The notes under the pieces are model-generated. The model had not been told where the DNA came from and ran no database searches. It worked only from the letters and a program-made list of their open reading frames with translations. This document shows positions 39,059 to 48,934 of a DNA stretch of 64,000 nt, in pieces; within the stretch, counting starts at the first letter, position 1; the number at the start of each line of letters is the position of its first letter. The stretch comes from CAWDDA01 sp963813345 (GTDB taxonomy: Bacteria > Acidobacteriota > Blastocatellia > RBC074). The stretch covers positions 124,001 to 188,000 of the forward strand of contig CAWEYR010000030.1 of the NCBI GenBank assembly GCA_963813345.1, in the 5' to 3' direction. Made by a program: the position numbers and the translations under genes.

Positions 39059-40045
39059 TTACTGTTTGGTCGCCAATTGGCGTTTTGTCTCACTAATTAC
39101 CAGATCGAGCGACTTCCTCAAATTCTTGTTCAGCACCAGACAGCGGTCGAAATCCTGTTGCGCTTCATCGGCGCGGCCTTGCAGCAACCGCACAACCCCG
39201 CGCTGGCCGTAAGCATCGGCCAGATGCGGTTTCAATTCGATCGCTCGAGTGTAGTCAGAATCGGCTCGTTCCAAATCGCCTTTGCCGCGCCAGTGTGTGG
39301 CGCGATTGAACCAGGCGTCGGCAAAGCTCGAGTTCAGCTTGATGGCTTGATTGTAATCAGCCAGAGCGCCGTCGAGATCGCCCTTGAATTGCCGTGCGGC
39401 GCCACGATCACTGAAAGGTTCGGCTAAATCGGGATTGAGTTTGATCGCCTGCGTCTGGTCGCTGATCGCGCCATCGTAATCGCCCAGCCGGAATCGTGCC
39501 ACACCGCGATTGTTGTAACTTTCGGCGCGACTCGGATCGAGCTTGACCGCATGGTTGAAATCGAGAGCGCGCCCTTATGGTCGCCTTTGAGTCCGCGTGC
39601 CAGTCCACGATTGCCCCAAGCTACGTCTAAACGCGGATTGAGTTCGATGGCGTTGTTGCTGTCGCTGATCGCGCCATCCGCGTCGCCCATCAGATACGCA
39701 GTGCGCTGCGACCTACATAGGCCTCCACGCCGCGGGGGTTTAGTTGGATGGCGCGGTTGAAATCGGCCAGCGACCCATCGAAATCTTCCAGACGAAATCG
39801 CGCAATGGCGCGGTTGTAGTAGCCCGCGGCCAGGTGTGGATCAGTACCTATGGCGAGATCGAAATCGGCAATCGCCCTCTCCAACTCGCCTTTGAGGAAC
39901 CACGAGTTGCCACGATCCAGGTAGGAGTTTGCCGTCGATGTCCGCGAGGTTTGGGCCTCCGCGGTCGCAGGCGACAAAGCCAGGCCAACTGAAAGATTGC
40001 CAACTGAAAAAAAAGTAAGACAAGCGGTAACCTTAGTCGTTTCAT
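39059..40045 (-). pseudogene. Secreted TPR-repeat protein, disrupted by about three frameshifts
   Basis: ATG 40045 has AGAGGAAG 5 nt upstream and starts MKRLRLPLVLLF. A run of eight A (T on the coding strand) at 40007-40014 breaks the frame; the corrected reading gives a signal peptide through VGLALSPATAEAQ. Further changes are needed near 39690 and 39560. About seven tetratricopeptide units of 34 residues follow, such as YLDRGNSWFLKGELERAIAD, YNRAIARFRLEDFDGSLADF and FSDRGAARQFKGDLDGALAD. TPR proteins are scaffolds, and no enzymatic domain is present. It is divergent from the winged-helix/TPR regulator gene. Confidence 0.75.
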
Positions 40046-40253
40046 TGTTCTTCCTCTCAATCTCGCGCGTGATCAAGATGGGTGAGGCGGGGCTGCATTG
40101 CCTGACACGCCGGCTCACAATAGAATGAGCTGAACATCTTGTTTCTCGATCAACTCTCACGTCGGGGCAAACGTAACCGCATTGAGAACTGCAAGTCCTC
40201 TGCAACTATTAGTTTCTTTCTAGGAAAGTCCTCGTAGCGTTCTCGGAACGGCC

Positions 40254-42579
40254 ATGAGAAGAATCTAAAGCCTTTATACGAATTCGGCCCGTTTCGCCTT
40301 GACCCCGAAGAGCGGCTGTTGCTGCGCGATGGCGAAGGTGTTCCGCTGACCCCGAAAGCATTCGATCTGTTGCTGGTGCTCCTTGAGCAGCCCGGACGCC
40401 TGTTGGAGAAGGATGTCCTGATGAAGGCGGTATGGCCGGACAGTTTCGTCGAAGAAAATAATCTGGCAGACAATATCTCACGGGTGAGGAAGGCGCTTGG
40501 CGAGGGGGAGAACGGGGCGAAGTTCATGAAACGATCCCGAGGCGCGGCTATCGCTTTGTAGCGGGAGTCCGGGAATTGGGTAAGCATCGAGAATGCCGCA
40601 GCGATTGCGGCGAAAAATGAAGAACCAGCTCTTGCGGAAATTCTGGCTGGCCAGGGCAAACATCACAGACAAGGCAAACACACGAAGCTGGTGGTCCCGC
40701 TTATCCTGCTTGCCGCCATCATCGCGGTCAGCGCCGCCGCGTGGTCCTACTTCAACCGTCAACCTGAGCTGAATGAACGGGACATCATCCTGCTGACGGA
40801 CTTTGAAAACAAGACCGGTCAGGAAGCTTCAGCGGGATGCTCAAGCAGGCGCTCGCGATTCAGTTGCAGCAGTCCTCGTTTCTAACCCTTTTCTCCAACT
40901 CGCGAGTGCAGCAGACACTTCAATTGATGACTCGCCCGCCGGATGAGCGGGTCACGGCGCAGATCGGACGGGAGATCTGCCAACGGCAGCGAATCAAGGC
41001 GCTGATTACCGGTTCGATAGCTCCTCTTGGTAGCCATTACGTGATCACGCTCGAAGCCATCAACGCGCAGAATGGCGAGACGTTGGCCCACCATCAGGCA
41101 AACGCGGAAGGCGCTGAACAGGTGCTGCAGGCGCTCACGCTGGCGGCAACACAGTTACGTCAGCAACTGGGCGGATTGCTTCGTTCAATCCAGAAATCCA
41201 ATCCGGTAGATCAACTAGATCAACTTAGGACTTCAAAGCTGGAGGCGTTGAAAAACGCTGTCCAGGCGAGAGATTTGTCTGTTCAGGGCAGGTATGCGAA
41301 GCGATCTTGTTTGGAAAGCGCGCAGTGGAGATTGACCCGAAGTTCAATATAGCCCTCATGAGGTTGGCGATCTGGTACAACGCTACTGGCCAGCCAGAAT
41401 CAGCCGCTAATTATGCCGAACAGGCTTTCCTGCTGCGAGACGAGACCAATGAGTCCGAGAAGCTGGACGCGACAATTTGGTATCACCTCCTTGTTACAGG
41501 GAATCAGAACAAGTGGTTGAGGCGCTTCGGCTACAAAAGGAGGCGTACCCAAGCTTCGTGTTCGCGTATCACAATCTTGCACTCGGCTACAATTCGGTCG
41601 GCCAATTCGAACAAGCGGTTGCGGAAGAGCGCGAGTTGTGCGGCGCGAACCCAGTGCTGCTGCGGCCGCTCCGCCATACCGCGCGCTCAGTTTCGCGCTC
41701 GTGCGCCTTAATCGTTTCGCGGAGGCCAAAGAGAAGATCAGGAAAAGCGCTGCAACGGAAGCTTCTCGAGACTGATTACCTCCTCCGCCTTTATGAACTC
41801 GCCTTCATTGAGGGCGATCGAGTGGAGATGCAGCGCCAGGTTGATGCGATGAGCGGAAGATCAGAGGAATATGCGGCGCTCGACTGGCAGACCGGGGCGG
41901 CAGCTTTTGCCGGGAAATGGCGCCAGGCGCAAAACTCTCGCGCGAAGCGATTGACCTGGCCGCGGGTTGAGATGCATGAGGCGGCGTGGCGCTACAGAAC
42001 GGATCAAGCGTTGCACGGCGCCTTGTTCGGAGATTGCCAGCTGTCTAGAGCCAATGTAACGCAAGCGTTAAAGTTAGAACGAGGGCGCGCCACGCTCCCA
42101 CGCGCGGCGCTTGCGCTCGCACTCTGTGGTGAAGCGAATCAGGTGAAGCCGCTGATTGATGAGTTGACCAAACGCTACCCCCAGGACACGATGATCAATT
42201 CGACCTGGCTGCCTGTGATCCGCGCGGCATTGGAGCTGCAACGAGGGAATGCAAAACAAGCGATTGAGGAACTGCACCAGCGCATCGCGCTACCAGCCCG
42301 CCGCCGAATTCGGCCGCAGTACCTGCGCGGACAAGCGCTTTTACAGTTGAAGCAACGGAAGCCGCGGTGGAGTTTCAAGAGATCCTGAGTCACAGAGGCC
42401 AGGCGCCACTCTCACCGTTGTATCCGCTCGCATACCTGGGACTGGCGCGTGCGGCGGCACTCACCGGGGACCTGGCGCAGAGTCGTAAGGCGTACGAAGA
42501 TTTCTTCGCAGTGTGGAAGGACGCCGATTCAGATCTGCCTGTGCTGCGCGCAGCAAAACAAGAAGTCGCACGGCAGTGA
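40254..42579 (+). pseudogene. Winged-helix, transmembrane, TPR regulator (CadC/ToxR-like), disrupted by many frameshifts
   Basis: A domain order can be followed across frames. First is an OmpR/ToxR-type winged helix: YEFGPFRLDPEERLLLRDGE, TPKAFDLLLVLLEQPGRLLE and ISRVRKALGEGEN, then IPRRGYRFVAGV. Next is a basic linker and one membrane helix (LVVPLILLAAIIAVSAAAWS). Then comes a FlgO/TolB-like domain (IILLTDFENKTGQ, QRIKALITGSIAPLGSHYVI) and TPR-type helices to the end, LPVLRAAKQEVARQ at 42579. Frame changes are needed near 40254, 40540, 40600, 40825, 41310, 41480, 41650 and 42365. Such proteins are a widespread acidobacterial regulator type (recalled). No clean start codon is in frame. Confidence 0.75.
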
Positions 42580-42610
42580 AAAAAGGCCTCCCTTTTGTGC
42601 TGAGTGCTAG

Positions 42611-42697
42611 AGCTGAGTATGGAGTTCAAGCTTCAGCTTGCTCTCATCAATCGCAGCCTACCAATAGCAAGCTGAAGCTTGAACTCCATGCTCAGCG
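42611..42697. repeat. Palindromic repeat family B, copy 3, between convergent genes
   Basis: Arms ATGGAGTTCAAGCTTCAGCT and complement, with outer pairs AGCTGAGT / GCTCAGC. It lies between the end of the winged-helix gene and the end of the AlkB-like gene, whose stop codon is at its right edge. It may serve as a bidirectional terminator hairpin. Confidence 0.85.
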
Positions 42698-43283
42698 CGC
42701 GACATCACGCAGTGTTCGGAAGGTGATCGCATATCTTAGACCGTCCACAGGTGGAACGCTGTGCTCCCACTCTTTTCGAACAGGCCCACTTAACAGGTAC
42801 GCAGAACGCGGTTCCGGTATCTGTTGACCCGTTCCCACTTTCCTTTTGTCAGCGCGCGTCTGAGACGCAGAACGCAATTGTTTAGTAGCGAGATGCCGAC
42901 TACTCTTTCAAATACGGCTTTATCACGGTGCCATCCGATACCCGCGCCGGGCGCGTACTCATTCACCAGGGCTTGCTCTGGAAAAAGCCTCCGGCTCAAG
43001 CTCAGCAAACATGGCGGCGACTGCCGTAGAGTCAGCAGCCATTCGGGAGAATATCATCTGCTTTCCGGAGCATTCCTCCACTGTAATCATAGCGCCAACC
43101 GAAGGAGACTACGCGACGTTTTCCCAGGAAGCCGTGAAACTCAAACTCCTTGAATGGCAGTTCAGACATGCGCGCTACCAGGTTCTCCTCGTCAGCACGA
43201 CTGATGATTTCTGACCGGTAGAAAAAGCCGTCAGGGAGATTTGGTGCAATCTGCTGTGAGCTAAGATGGTTGTTGAAAAGGTC
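42692..43283 (-). pseudogene. alkB: AlkB-like 2OG-Fe(II) oxygenase (alkylated DNA repair type), disrupted by at least four frameshifts
   Basis: Across frames the protein reads APNLPDGFFYRSEIISRADE, LPFKEFEFHGFLGKRRVVSF, GWRYDYSGGML, then NEYAPGAGIGWHRDKAVFER with the His-x-Asp iron motif, VGISLLNNCVLRLRR, and YLLSGPVRKEWEHSVPPVDG then LRYAITFRTLRD, with the second iron His and the 2-oxoglutarate Arg. This is a small (about 195-residue) AlkB-family protein, a group that reverses alkylation damage in DNA or RNA. All catalytic residues are present. Frame changes fall near 43047, 43000, 42985 and 42840. No ATG is in frame upstream, so the start is approximate. Confidence 0.75.
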
Positions 43284-43364
43284 AGGCTGAGCTGTATAAG
43301 GTAGTCTAACAGGAAAATGCCGTGATGGGTCGATTCCCCGGCAACGAGGACGGATGAAAAGCGT

Positions 43365-44208
43365 ATGAATCTGAAAAGAGCGCTGTTATTCCTGCTAACT
43401 ATATTGTCGATTGGTCCAGGCGCGAACAGCATTCACTTCGCAAGCTAAACCAGTGCCGCCGAAAACAGTGGTACTGACCTTTGATGATGCAGTGAAGACG
43501 CACCTCACTGTTGTGGCGCCATTACTCAAAGAGCTTGGGTTTCAAGGAACATTCTTTATCACTCAAAAGTGGATGGACGATCCAGCCAACTTTCTTACCT
43601 GGGAGGGAGAGTAGCACAGATACATCGCATGGGGTTTGAGATTGGAAACCATAGCTGGACACACGACAACTTTGGCTCGACGGAGGCGGGAGAGAGACTG
43701 GGTGCTGAGTTGGAAATGGTCGAAAAGAAACTCGCCAGCGTTGGTGTTTCAAAACCTCTGAGTTTTGCCTGGTGTGGCAATGCGTTTGGCCCGGAGGCAC
43801 TGGAACAACTTCGGCTTCGCGGCTATAGATTGGCGCGCGGGGAATGCAGCCAGAGGTACCGTACGGCACCGTTCAAGTCGGACCTGCCCTGCAAGTAAAA
43901 AGAGACATCATCCACTTTTGGTTCCAACTACGGGCGACGCGTATCCTGCCTGGACATTTGAGCATTTCAAAAGAGTGCTGGTGAGCGCCAAATCGGATGA
44001 AATCGTTGTACTGCAATTTCACGGCGTGCCTGACGAAAAACGTCCATGGGTAAATACGCCCCAGGCGGCTTTTAGTGAATATATGACTTACCTCAAACAG
44101 AATGGTTATCGCGCGCTGGCGATGCGAGATCTGTTGCAGTATTACGACCCCTCACGTTTGCCTGATGATCCGCTACTCAAGGCACGTTGCTGTAGGAAGA
44201 CGCAGTGA
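43365..44208 (+). pseudogene. Polysaccharide deacetylase (NodB-like, CE4), disrupted by about three frameshifts
   Basis: ATG 43365 begins signal peptide MNLKRALLFLLTILSIG. Frames change near 43410, 43610 and 43870. The NodB domain shows TVVLTFDDAVKTHLTVVAPL (Asp-Asp metal motif), LGFQGTFFITQKWMDDP, the His-x3-His zinc motif in GNHSWTHDNFGS, and a late segment EIVVLQFHGVPDEKRPW with the catalytic His. The C-terminal NGYRALAMRDLLQYYDP is typical. The family deacetylates peptidoglycan, chitin or other N-acetyl glycans outside the membrane. All catalytic motifs are present, so it could be functional if the indels are errors. Confidence 0.75.
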
Positions 44209-44272
44209 TCCACTCCAGGCGCATTCAAGCATTCCCGCTTTTGTTGAGAGTTCTTCTGCCGACGGGATTTTC

Positions 44273-44343
44273 AACAGAAGGAAAACAAGGAAACAAAGGT
44301 AATTAAGATTTGTTTCCTTCGTTTGCTTTGTTGCCTTCTGTGA
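44273..44343. repeat. AT-rich inverted repeat between convergent genes
   Basis: Arms CAGAAGGAAAACAAGGAAAC and the complement ending TTTGTTGCCTTCTGTG around an AT centre. It sits between the polysaccharide deacetylase stop and the CHAT gene stop, so it is a plausible bidirectional terminator or another dispersed element. Confidence 0.75.
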
Positions 44344-44400
44344 TCAAGTATTTACTGATTCAAAGGCAGTTCAGGGTAGCGACCTCAAACACATGCTGGA

Positions 44401-47400
44401 CTAGCGCCACTCGCCCTGCATTGTGAACGCTGCCCAGTAGTAGGGCGACTGCCACTGTTTCTGCTTCCACATCTCGACTTGCGCGGCCCTGAGTGCCGCC
44501 GCCGGACGCTGCCCCTGCTTCAACATCTTCTCGTAAAACTTCGCCATCAACTCGGCGGTCGCTTTATCATTTACGTTCCACAGACTGACAACGACGCGCG
44601 CCGCGCCGGCGTACATGAAGCCGCGAGTGAGTCCGACGAGGCCTTCGCCTTTGATGTCTTTGCCGAGTCCGGTCTGGCAAGCACTCAACACGACCAGTTC
44701 AGCCGGCAGCTTCAAGTTGTAAATTTCATTCGCGCGAAGAAAGCCGTCTTGTGGTTTGCCCTGCTGGTCCACCATCGAGAACACCAACGCGGATAAGCCC
44801 GGTCGTTCGCTATCAAGTAAGCCATGAGTTGCGAAGTGAATGTAGCGATATTGTCCGAGGTCGCCGCTTAGCACCGTCGTGCGACTTGCTTGAAAGTCCA
44901 TGGCGCCAAAGCTCAGGTTCTTTGGAGTCAGGGCGAGCAGGCGCGTCGCCTCTTGTCTGGTGAATGGCAGCCGGGGAATTACGAGTCTGGTGAGGCCCGT
45001 CTTGTCAGAAGTTTTTCCAGCCAGGTGTTCGATACTGCGAGCCTCGTTAGAACTCGTACTTTGCGCGGATTTCAGATCCGGCGCGGGTGTGGCGAAGCGA
45101 ACGTCCGAGCGATCAAAGACTGGATCAGCAATCACCGCCAACATCTTGGGAGCGAGCTGTCGGCCGGCCAGTTCACTTCGTTGAATCACCAGCGCTGATG
45201 CGGAAGGAAGACTGACGACTTCATGTCTGACGATCAAAGGCTGAAGGATGCTGGATGAAGGATGATCCTTTGGCTCTGGCAACATCGCGAACGGAATGTA
45301 TTGCAAAGCGCCGTCGGCGACGATGATCAGCCGTTTGTTGCCGAGTTGTGAAGCAATGGGCGCAAGGATCGACTGACTCAGAGCGTGTGCAGCCGCCGAG
45401 AGTTTTGTTTCCACCTGGGAGAGGCGCAGCTGGCGTTGCGCTGGCGACTCATTGGCTTTGTTTGTGCTGCGCGCCGTCAACAGATCATAGACTTGCAGAG
45501 CACTCAGTTTGATTTGTTCTCTCTTTGGCAGTTCATAGGTCGCCAACGAATCCTTCGTTATGGCCCAGACGTAACTGCGTTTGTCACCGAGTGCGTATTC
45601 CAGCAAGAGAGTATCAGCATCGAGTTGCTGTTGAATCTCATTGAGTTTTAGCGGTTGCGGTTGCACTAGTGCGGCATAGCGCGGACTGACACGCCGGATC
45701 TGGGCCTGCACCTGGGTGTAATCGTTCTCAAGCCGGTCGATGTCCAGCTTCAGCGCGTTCGCCTGCTCGGGAGTGTGAGGCTTGCTGAGCAGTTGCACCT
45801 GAGAAGTCGCCTTAGCGTTGAGTTGCCCGGCTAAGGTACGCTCCCGCTCAAGCAGAGCGGCGTCCACTCCCTGACGTATGTTAGCGCCAGCTTCGGTCAG
45901 GAGTTCGAGCAACCCGCGTGCGCGCGTACGTTCGTTTGCTTCCAGTGCAAGCTTCGCGAAATCTCCAGTCGGGTTACCCTTGTGCAGGCGCATCAGCAGG
46001 TCGACATAGAACTCGATGTAGCCGTGCACCGAAGCGAAATAAGTTGCGCGCGATTGCTGATTGTAAATTTCAGAGCGCAGAGATTCGGTGATCTGGAGAG
46101 CCTCTTCGATGAGTCCGTGCGCGCGGTTGAGATTACCTCTCTCACTCTCGGCTTCGGCGAGGCTGCTAAGCGAAGCTGCCTCATCCCTGCGCGCCTTCAG
46201 CTCACGTGCGATCACGAGCGCCTGCTCCGAGTACTCGACAGCCTTTTCGAGTCGATTCAATCCCCGATAAGCAATACCTAAGTTATTAAGTAGTTCTCCT
46301 TCACCCTGGCGGTTCTTTACTTCGCGAGCGATCAACACGGCCTGATCGTAATACTCGACCGACTTCTCGTAGTGCTTCAGTTCCCGGTGTACATTGCCTA
46401 AATTCGTAAGTGTATTTCCTTCGCCGACACGTCGCTTCACTTCGCGGGCGATCACGAGCGACTGCTCGTAATATTGTATTGCCTTCTCAGGCTGGCCCAG
46501 GTCCTGATAAACGATACCGATGTTGTGCAGGGAAATTCCTTCGCCCGCACGGTCCTTCACCTCGCGACGTATGGCCAGCGACTGTTCGTAACAGTCCAAT
46601 GCCCTCTCATAGCGGTTGAGAATGGTATAGACAATACCCAGATTGCTGAGTGTATTTGCCTCGAAGATGCGGTTCTTCAGTTCGCGCGCCGCCGAGAGAC
46701 CCTGCTCGAACGATTCAATGGCCTTTTCGTAACGACTTAGATAAAGATAGACTGCGCCCAGATTGCCGAGCGACGCTGCCCGGCCTTGACGGTCCTCAAC
46801 CAGGCGGGCGATGGAGATCGATTGCTCGTAATACTCGATGGCCTTCTCATACTGGCTCATCTCCCGGTAGGCATTGCCAAGATTGTTGAGAACAGTTCCC
46901 TGGTCGGCGAGGTCCTTCTCGTCGCGTGCGATCTGAAGAGCCTGACTTAAGTACTCGATGTCCTTCTGGTAGCGGCTTAGTCTGAAATTTGTAACGCCCA
47001 GATAGTTCAGTACTGCGACTTCCCCTTGTCGATTCTTCAACTCACGATAAATCGTCAGCGCCTGGTTCAGGTACTCGATGGCCTTCTCGTACTGGCTTAG
47101 ACTGGTATAGGACCGGCCCGTAAAGTAAAGCGTTCGAGCTTCAAAGTAGCGGTCTCCCAGGCCGCGCCATAACACTAACGCGTTTTCAAATTTCTCAATC
47201 GCTCTTTGAGCGGTTGACCCCTGAGTCATCAAAGGCGTTGCTTCAATCATCAGTTGCTCAGCGGTGATCCGCTGTTTGTCGGCGGCAGTTGGCGCGCGGA
47301 CCTCCAACCGCAGACCGTAAAACCCTTTGAGCGTACCGACGCCAAGAGCGCGCGCCGTAACGCGATAATCTCCTCCCGTCTCAGCTTCAGCCGTGAGCGA

Positions 47401-47676
47401 TTCCAGAGCGCCGGAGCGTGCGACGTCGATCGTAACAAGCTGCTTGCCATCAGGAGCCCTGAGCACCAGAGACAGATCGATGTGTTTGGGTTCAGACACC
47501 ACGCGAAGAAACTGCCCCGACTGAAGGGTGATTTTGTAGGTGTGCGACTCCCCGCCGGCAATCTGGCGTTCGATGGGCGGGCCCGGCTCAAGCAAACGAA
47601 TTTCATCTTTCGTTTGCGCGAGATAGTCCAGGTTAAGGCAAACGACTAAGGGCAATAACCAAAATCGATTGATCAT
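44401..47676 (-). CDS. Secreted TPR-CHAT protease-like protein
   Basis: 1091 residues, intact. The order is: signal peptide (MINRFWLLPLVVCLN), a small beta-sandwich resembling a pre-peptidase C-terminal domain (GGESHTYKITLQSGQFLRVV, residues about 35-125), about ten tetratricopeptide units with a 40-residue period (residues about 140-560, for example YEKAIEYLNQALTIYRELKN), a linker helix, and a CHAT domain at the C-terminus. The caspase-like dyad is His about 951 in HFATHGLLDS and Cys about 1000 in LSACQTGLG. CHAT proteases are related to separase and caspases and cut specific partners. The secretion signal means this one probably acts outside the cytoplasm. No partner gene is adjacent. Confidence 0.92.
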   Translation of the reverse strand: MINRFWLLPLVVCLNLDYLAQTKDEIRLLEPGPPIERQIAGGESHTYKITLQSGQFLRVVSEPKHIDLSLVLRAPDGKQLVTIDVARSGALESLTAEAETGGDYRVTARALGVGTLKGFYGLRLEVRAPTAADKQRITAEQLMIEATPLMTQGSTAQRAIEKFENALVLWRGLGDRYFEARTLYFTGRSYTSLSQYEKAIEYLNQALTIYRELKNRQGEVAVLNYLGVTNFRLSRYQKDIEYLSQALQIARDEKDLADQGTVLNNLGNAYREMSQYEKAIEYYEQSISIARLVEDRQGRAASLGNLGAVYLYLSRYEKAIESFEQGLSAARELKNRIFEANTLSNLGIVYTILNRYERALDCYEQSLAIRREVKDRAGEGISLHNIGIVYQDLGQPEKAIQYYEQSLVIAREVKRRVGEGNTLTNLGNVHRELKHYEKSVEYYDQAVLIAREVKNRQGEGELLNNLGIAYRGLNRLEKAVEYSEQALVIARELKARRDEAASLSSLAEAESERGNLNRAHGLIEEALQITESLRSEIYNQQSRATYFASVHGYIEFYVDLLMRLHKGNPTGDFAKLALEANERTRARGLLELLTEAGANIRQGVDAALLERERTLAGQLNAKATSQVQLLSKPHTPEQANALKLDIDRLENDYTQVQAQIRRVSPRYAALVQPQPLKLNEIQQQLDADTLLLEYALGDKRSYVWAITKDSLATYELPKREQIKLSALQVYDLLTARSTNKANESPAQRQLRLSQVETKLSAAAHALSQSILAPIASQLGNKRLIIVADGALQYIPFAMLPEPKDHPSSSILQPLIVRHEVVSLPSASALVIQRSELAGRQLAPKMLAVIADPVFDRSDVRFATPAPDLKSAQSTSSNEARSIEHLAGKTSDKTGLTRLVIPRLPFTRQEATRLLALTPKNLSFGAMDFQASRTTVLSGDLGQYRYIHFATHGLLDSERPGLSALVFSMVDQQGKPQDGFLRANEIYNLKLPAELVVLSACQTGLGKDIKGEGLVGLTRGFMYAGAARVVVSLWNVNDKATAELMAKFYEKMLKQGQRPAAALRAAQVEMWKQKQWQSPYYWAAFTMQGEWR

Positions 47677-47810
47677 TCTTTACCTGCTGCTAATTCTTCG
47701 GCACGGTCCATCGCCGATGCTGAGCGAGTTTCCTGTCTCTATCTAACTACCGAAATTCGAGGGTGGAATCCCTCATAGGCCGGTTGACCGCGCTCCCAGG
47801 ACAAGAGTGA

Positions 47811-47894
<84 letters not shown>

Positions 47895-48010
47895 TATTGC
47901 GGGCTTATTGCGGGAATTTGTGATATTAACACGCACTGAATCTCGTCCGCCACTTGCGGGTGCGCTCACGCCATTCTAGTATCGCACGCACGAACACTGG
48001 GGGAACGACG

Positions 48011-48931
48011 ATGCCATCTATCACAAGACGGGAGTTTGCTTCTGCCATGCTCGCTTCAACTGCCCTAAGCGCAGTGACGCATTCTTTACAACGTAAGCCC
48101 GATTATCCACTGGCATTCTCGACTCTTGGATGCCCGAAATGGGAATGGAAGAAGATCCTCGCAGTCGCGGCTGAGAATGGATACTCAGGGATCGAGCTGA
48201 GAGGAATCCAGGGTGAGATGGACCTCACGAAACGCCCTGAGTTCATCGGAGCTCAGCTCGCCTCAAGTTTGAAAGATCTATCTGCACTAAACCTGAAGAT
48301 TTCGGATCTCGGCGCCTCGGCGCGCATGCACGAGAGTGATCCGCAGAAGCGGCGCGCGGCATTCGATGAAGTCAAGCGATTCGTCGAGCTCGCAAGCAAG
48401 CTCAATTCCCCGTACATTCGTGTCTTTGGTGACAAGGTTCCACCGGGAGATACGCGCGAAGCGACAATCGAACGCATTATTGCGGCAATGCGTGAGCTCG
48501 GAGAGCAGGCTAAAGGAAGCGGCGTTTCGATACTTCTCGAATCACACGGTGACTTTACGGATTCGAAATCGCTTCTTCAGATTCTGAAGGGCTGCGAAAT
48601 GCCTACGACGGGCCTGCTCTGGGATGCTCATCACACTTTTGCTTTCGGACGCGAGCAGCCTGCAGACACATTCAAGCTTTTGAAGAAGTACATCCGGCAC
48701 ACACATCTCAAGGACTCACGTCCTGCGGAAAACGGAGTGCAATACGTGCTCACTGGAAGCGGTACGGTCCCGATTCGCGACACGGTGCGAGTGCTCGCGG
48801 AGGGCGGATATCGTGGGTATTACGGCTTTGAATGGGAGAAGGCGTGGCATCCGGAGCTTGAAGAGCCCGAAGTGGCCTTCCCACATTTTGCGAAGGTAGT
48901 GAGAGAGTACCTCAAGGAGGCGAAGAGATAA
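48011..48931 (+). CDS. Sugar phosphate isomerase/epimerase-like TIM barrel, Tat-exported
   Basis: 306 residues. The frame opens at 47954, but ATG 48011 with a GGGGGAA purine run 6 nt upstream starts a Tat signal (TRREFASAMLASTALSA). The AP-endonuclease-2/xylose-isomerase-like barrel shows PLAFSTLGCPKWEWKKIL, GYSGIELRGIQGEM, LNSPYIRVFGDKVPPGD, GVSILLESHGDFTDS (metal-binding Glu), TGLLWDAHHTFAFGREQP and YIRHTHLKDSRPAENG (metal-binding His). It probably isomerises or epimerises a sugar or inositol derivative. The Gfo/Idh/MocA gene at 54055 is a frequent partner type, although not adjacent here. Confidence 0.85.
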   Translation: MPSITRREFASAMLASTALSAVTHSLQRKPDYPLAFSTLGCPKWEWKKILAVAAENGYSGIELRGIQGEMDLTKRPEFIGAQLASSLKDLSALNLKISDLGASARMHESDPQKRRAAFDEVKRFVELASKLNSPYIRVFGDKVPPGDTREATIERIIAAMRELGEQAKGSGVSILLESHGDFTDSKSLLQILKGCEMPTTGLLWDAHHTFAFGREQPADTFKLLKKYIRHTHLKDSRPAENGVQYVLTGSGTVPIRDTVRVLAEGGYRGYYGFEWEKAWHPELEEPEVAFPHFAKVVREYLKEAKR

Positions 48932-48934
48932 CCA

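Noticed and set aside
44401..47676. CHAT-based defence system (gasdermin or type III-E-like)
   Set aside because: No partner gene or effector is adjacent, and the protein has a secretion signal.
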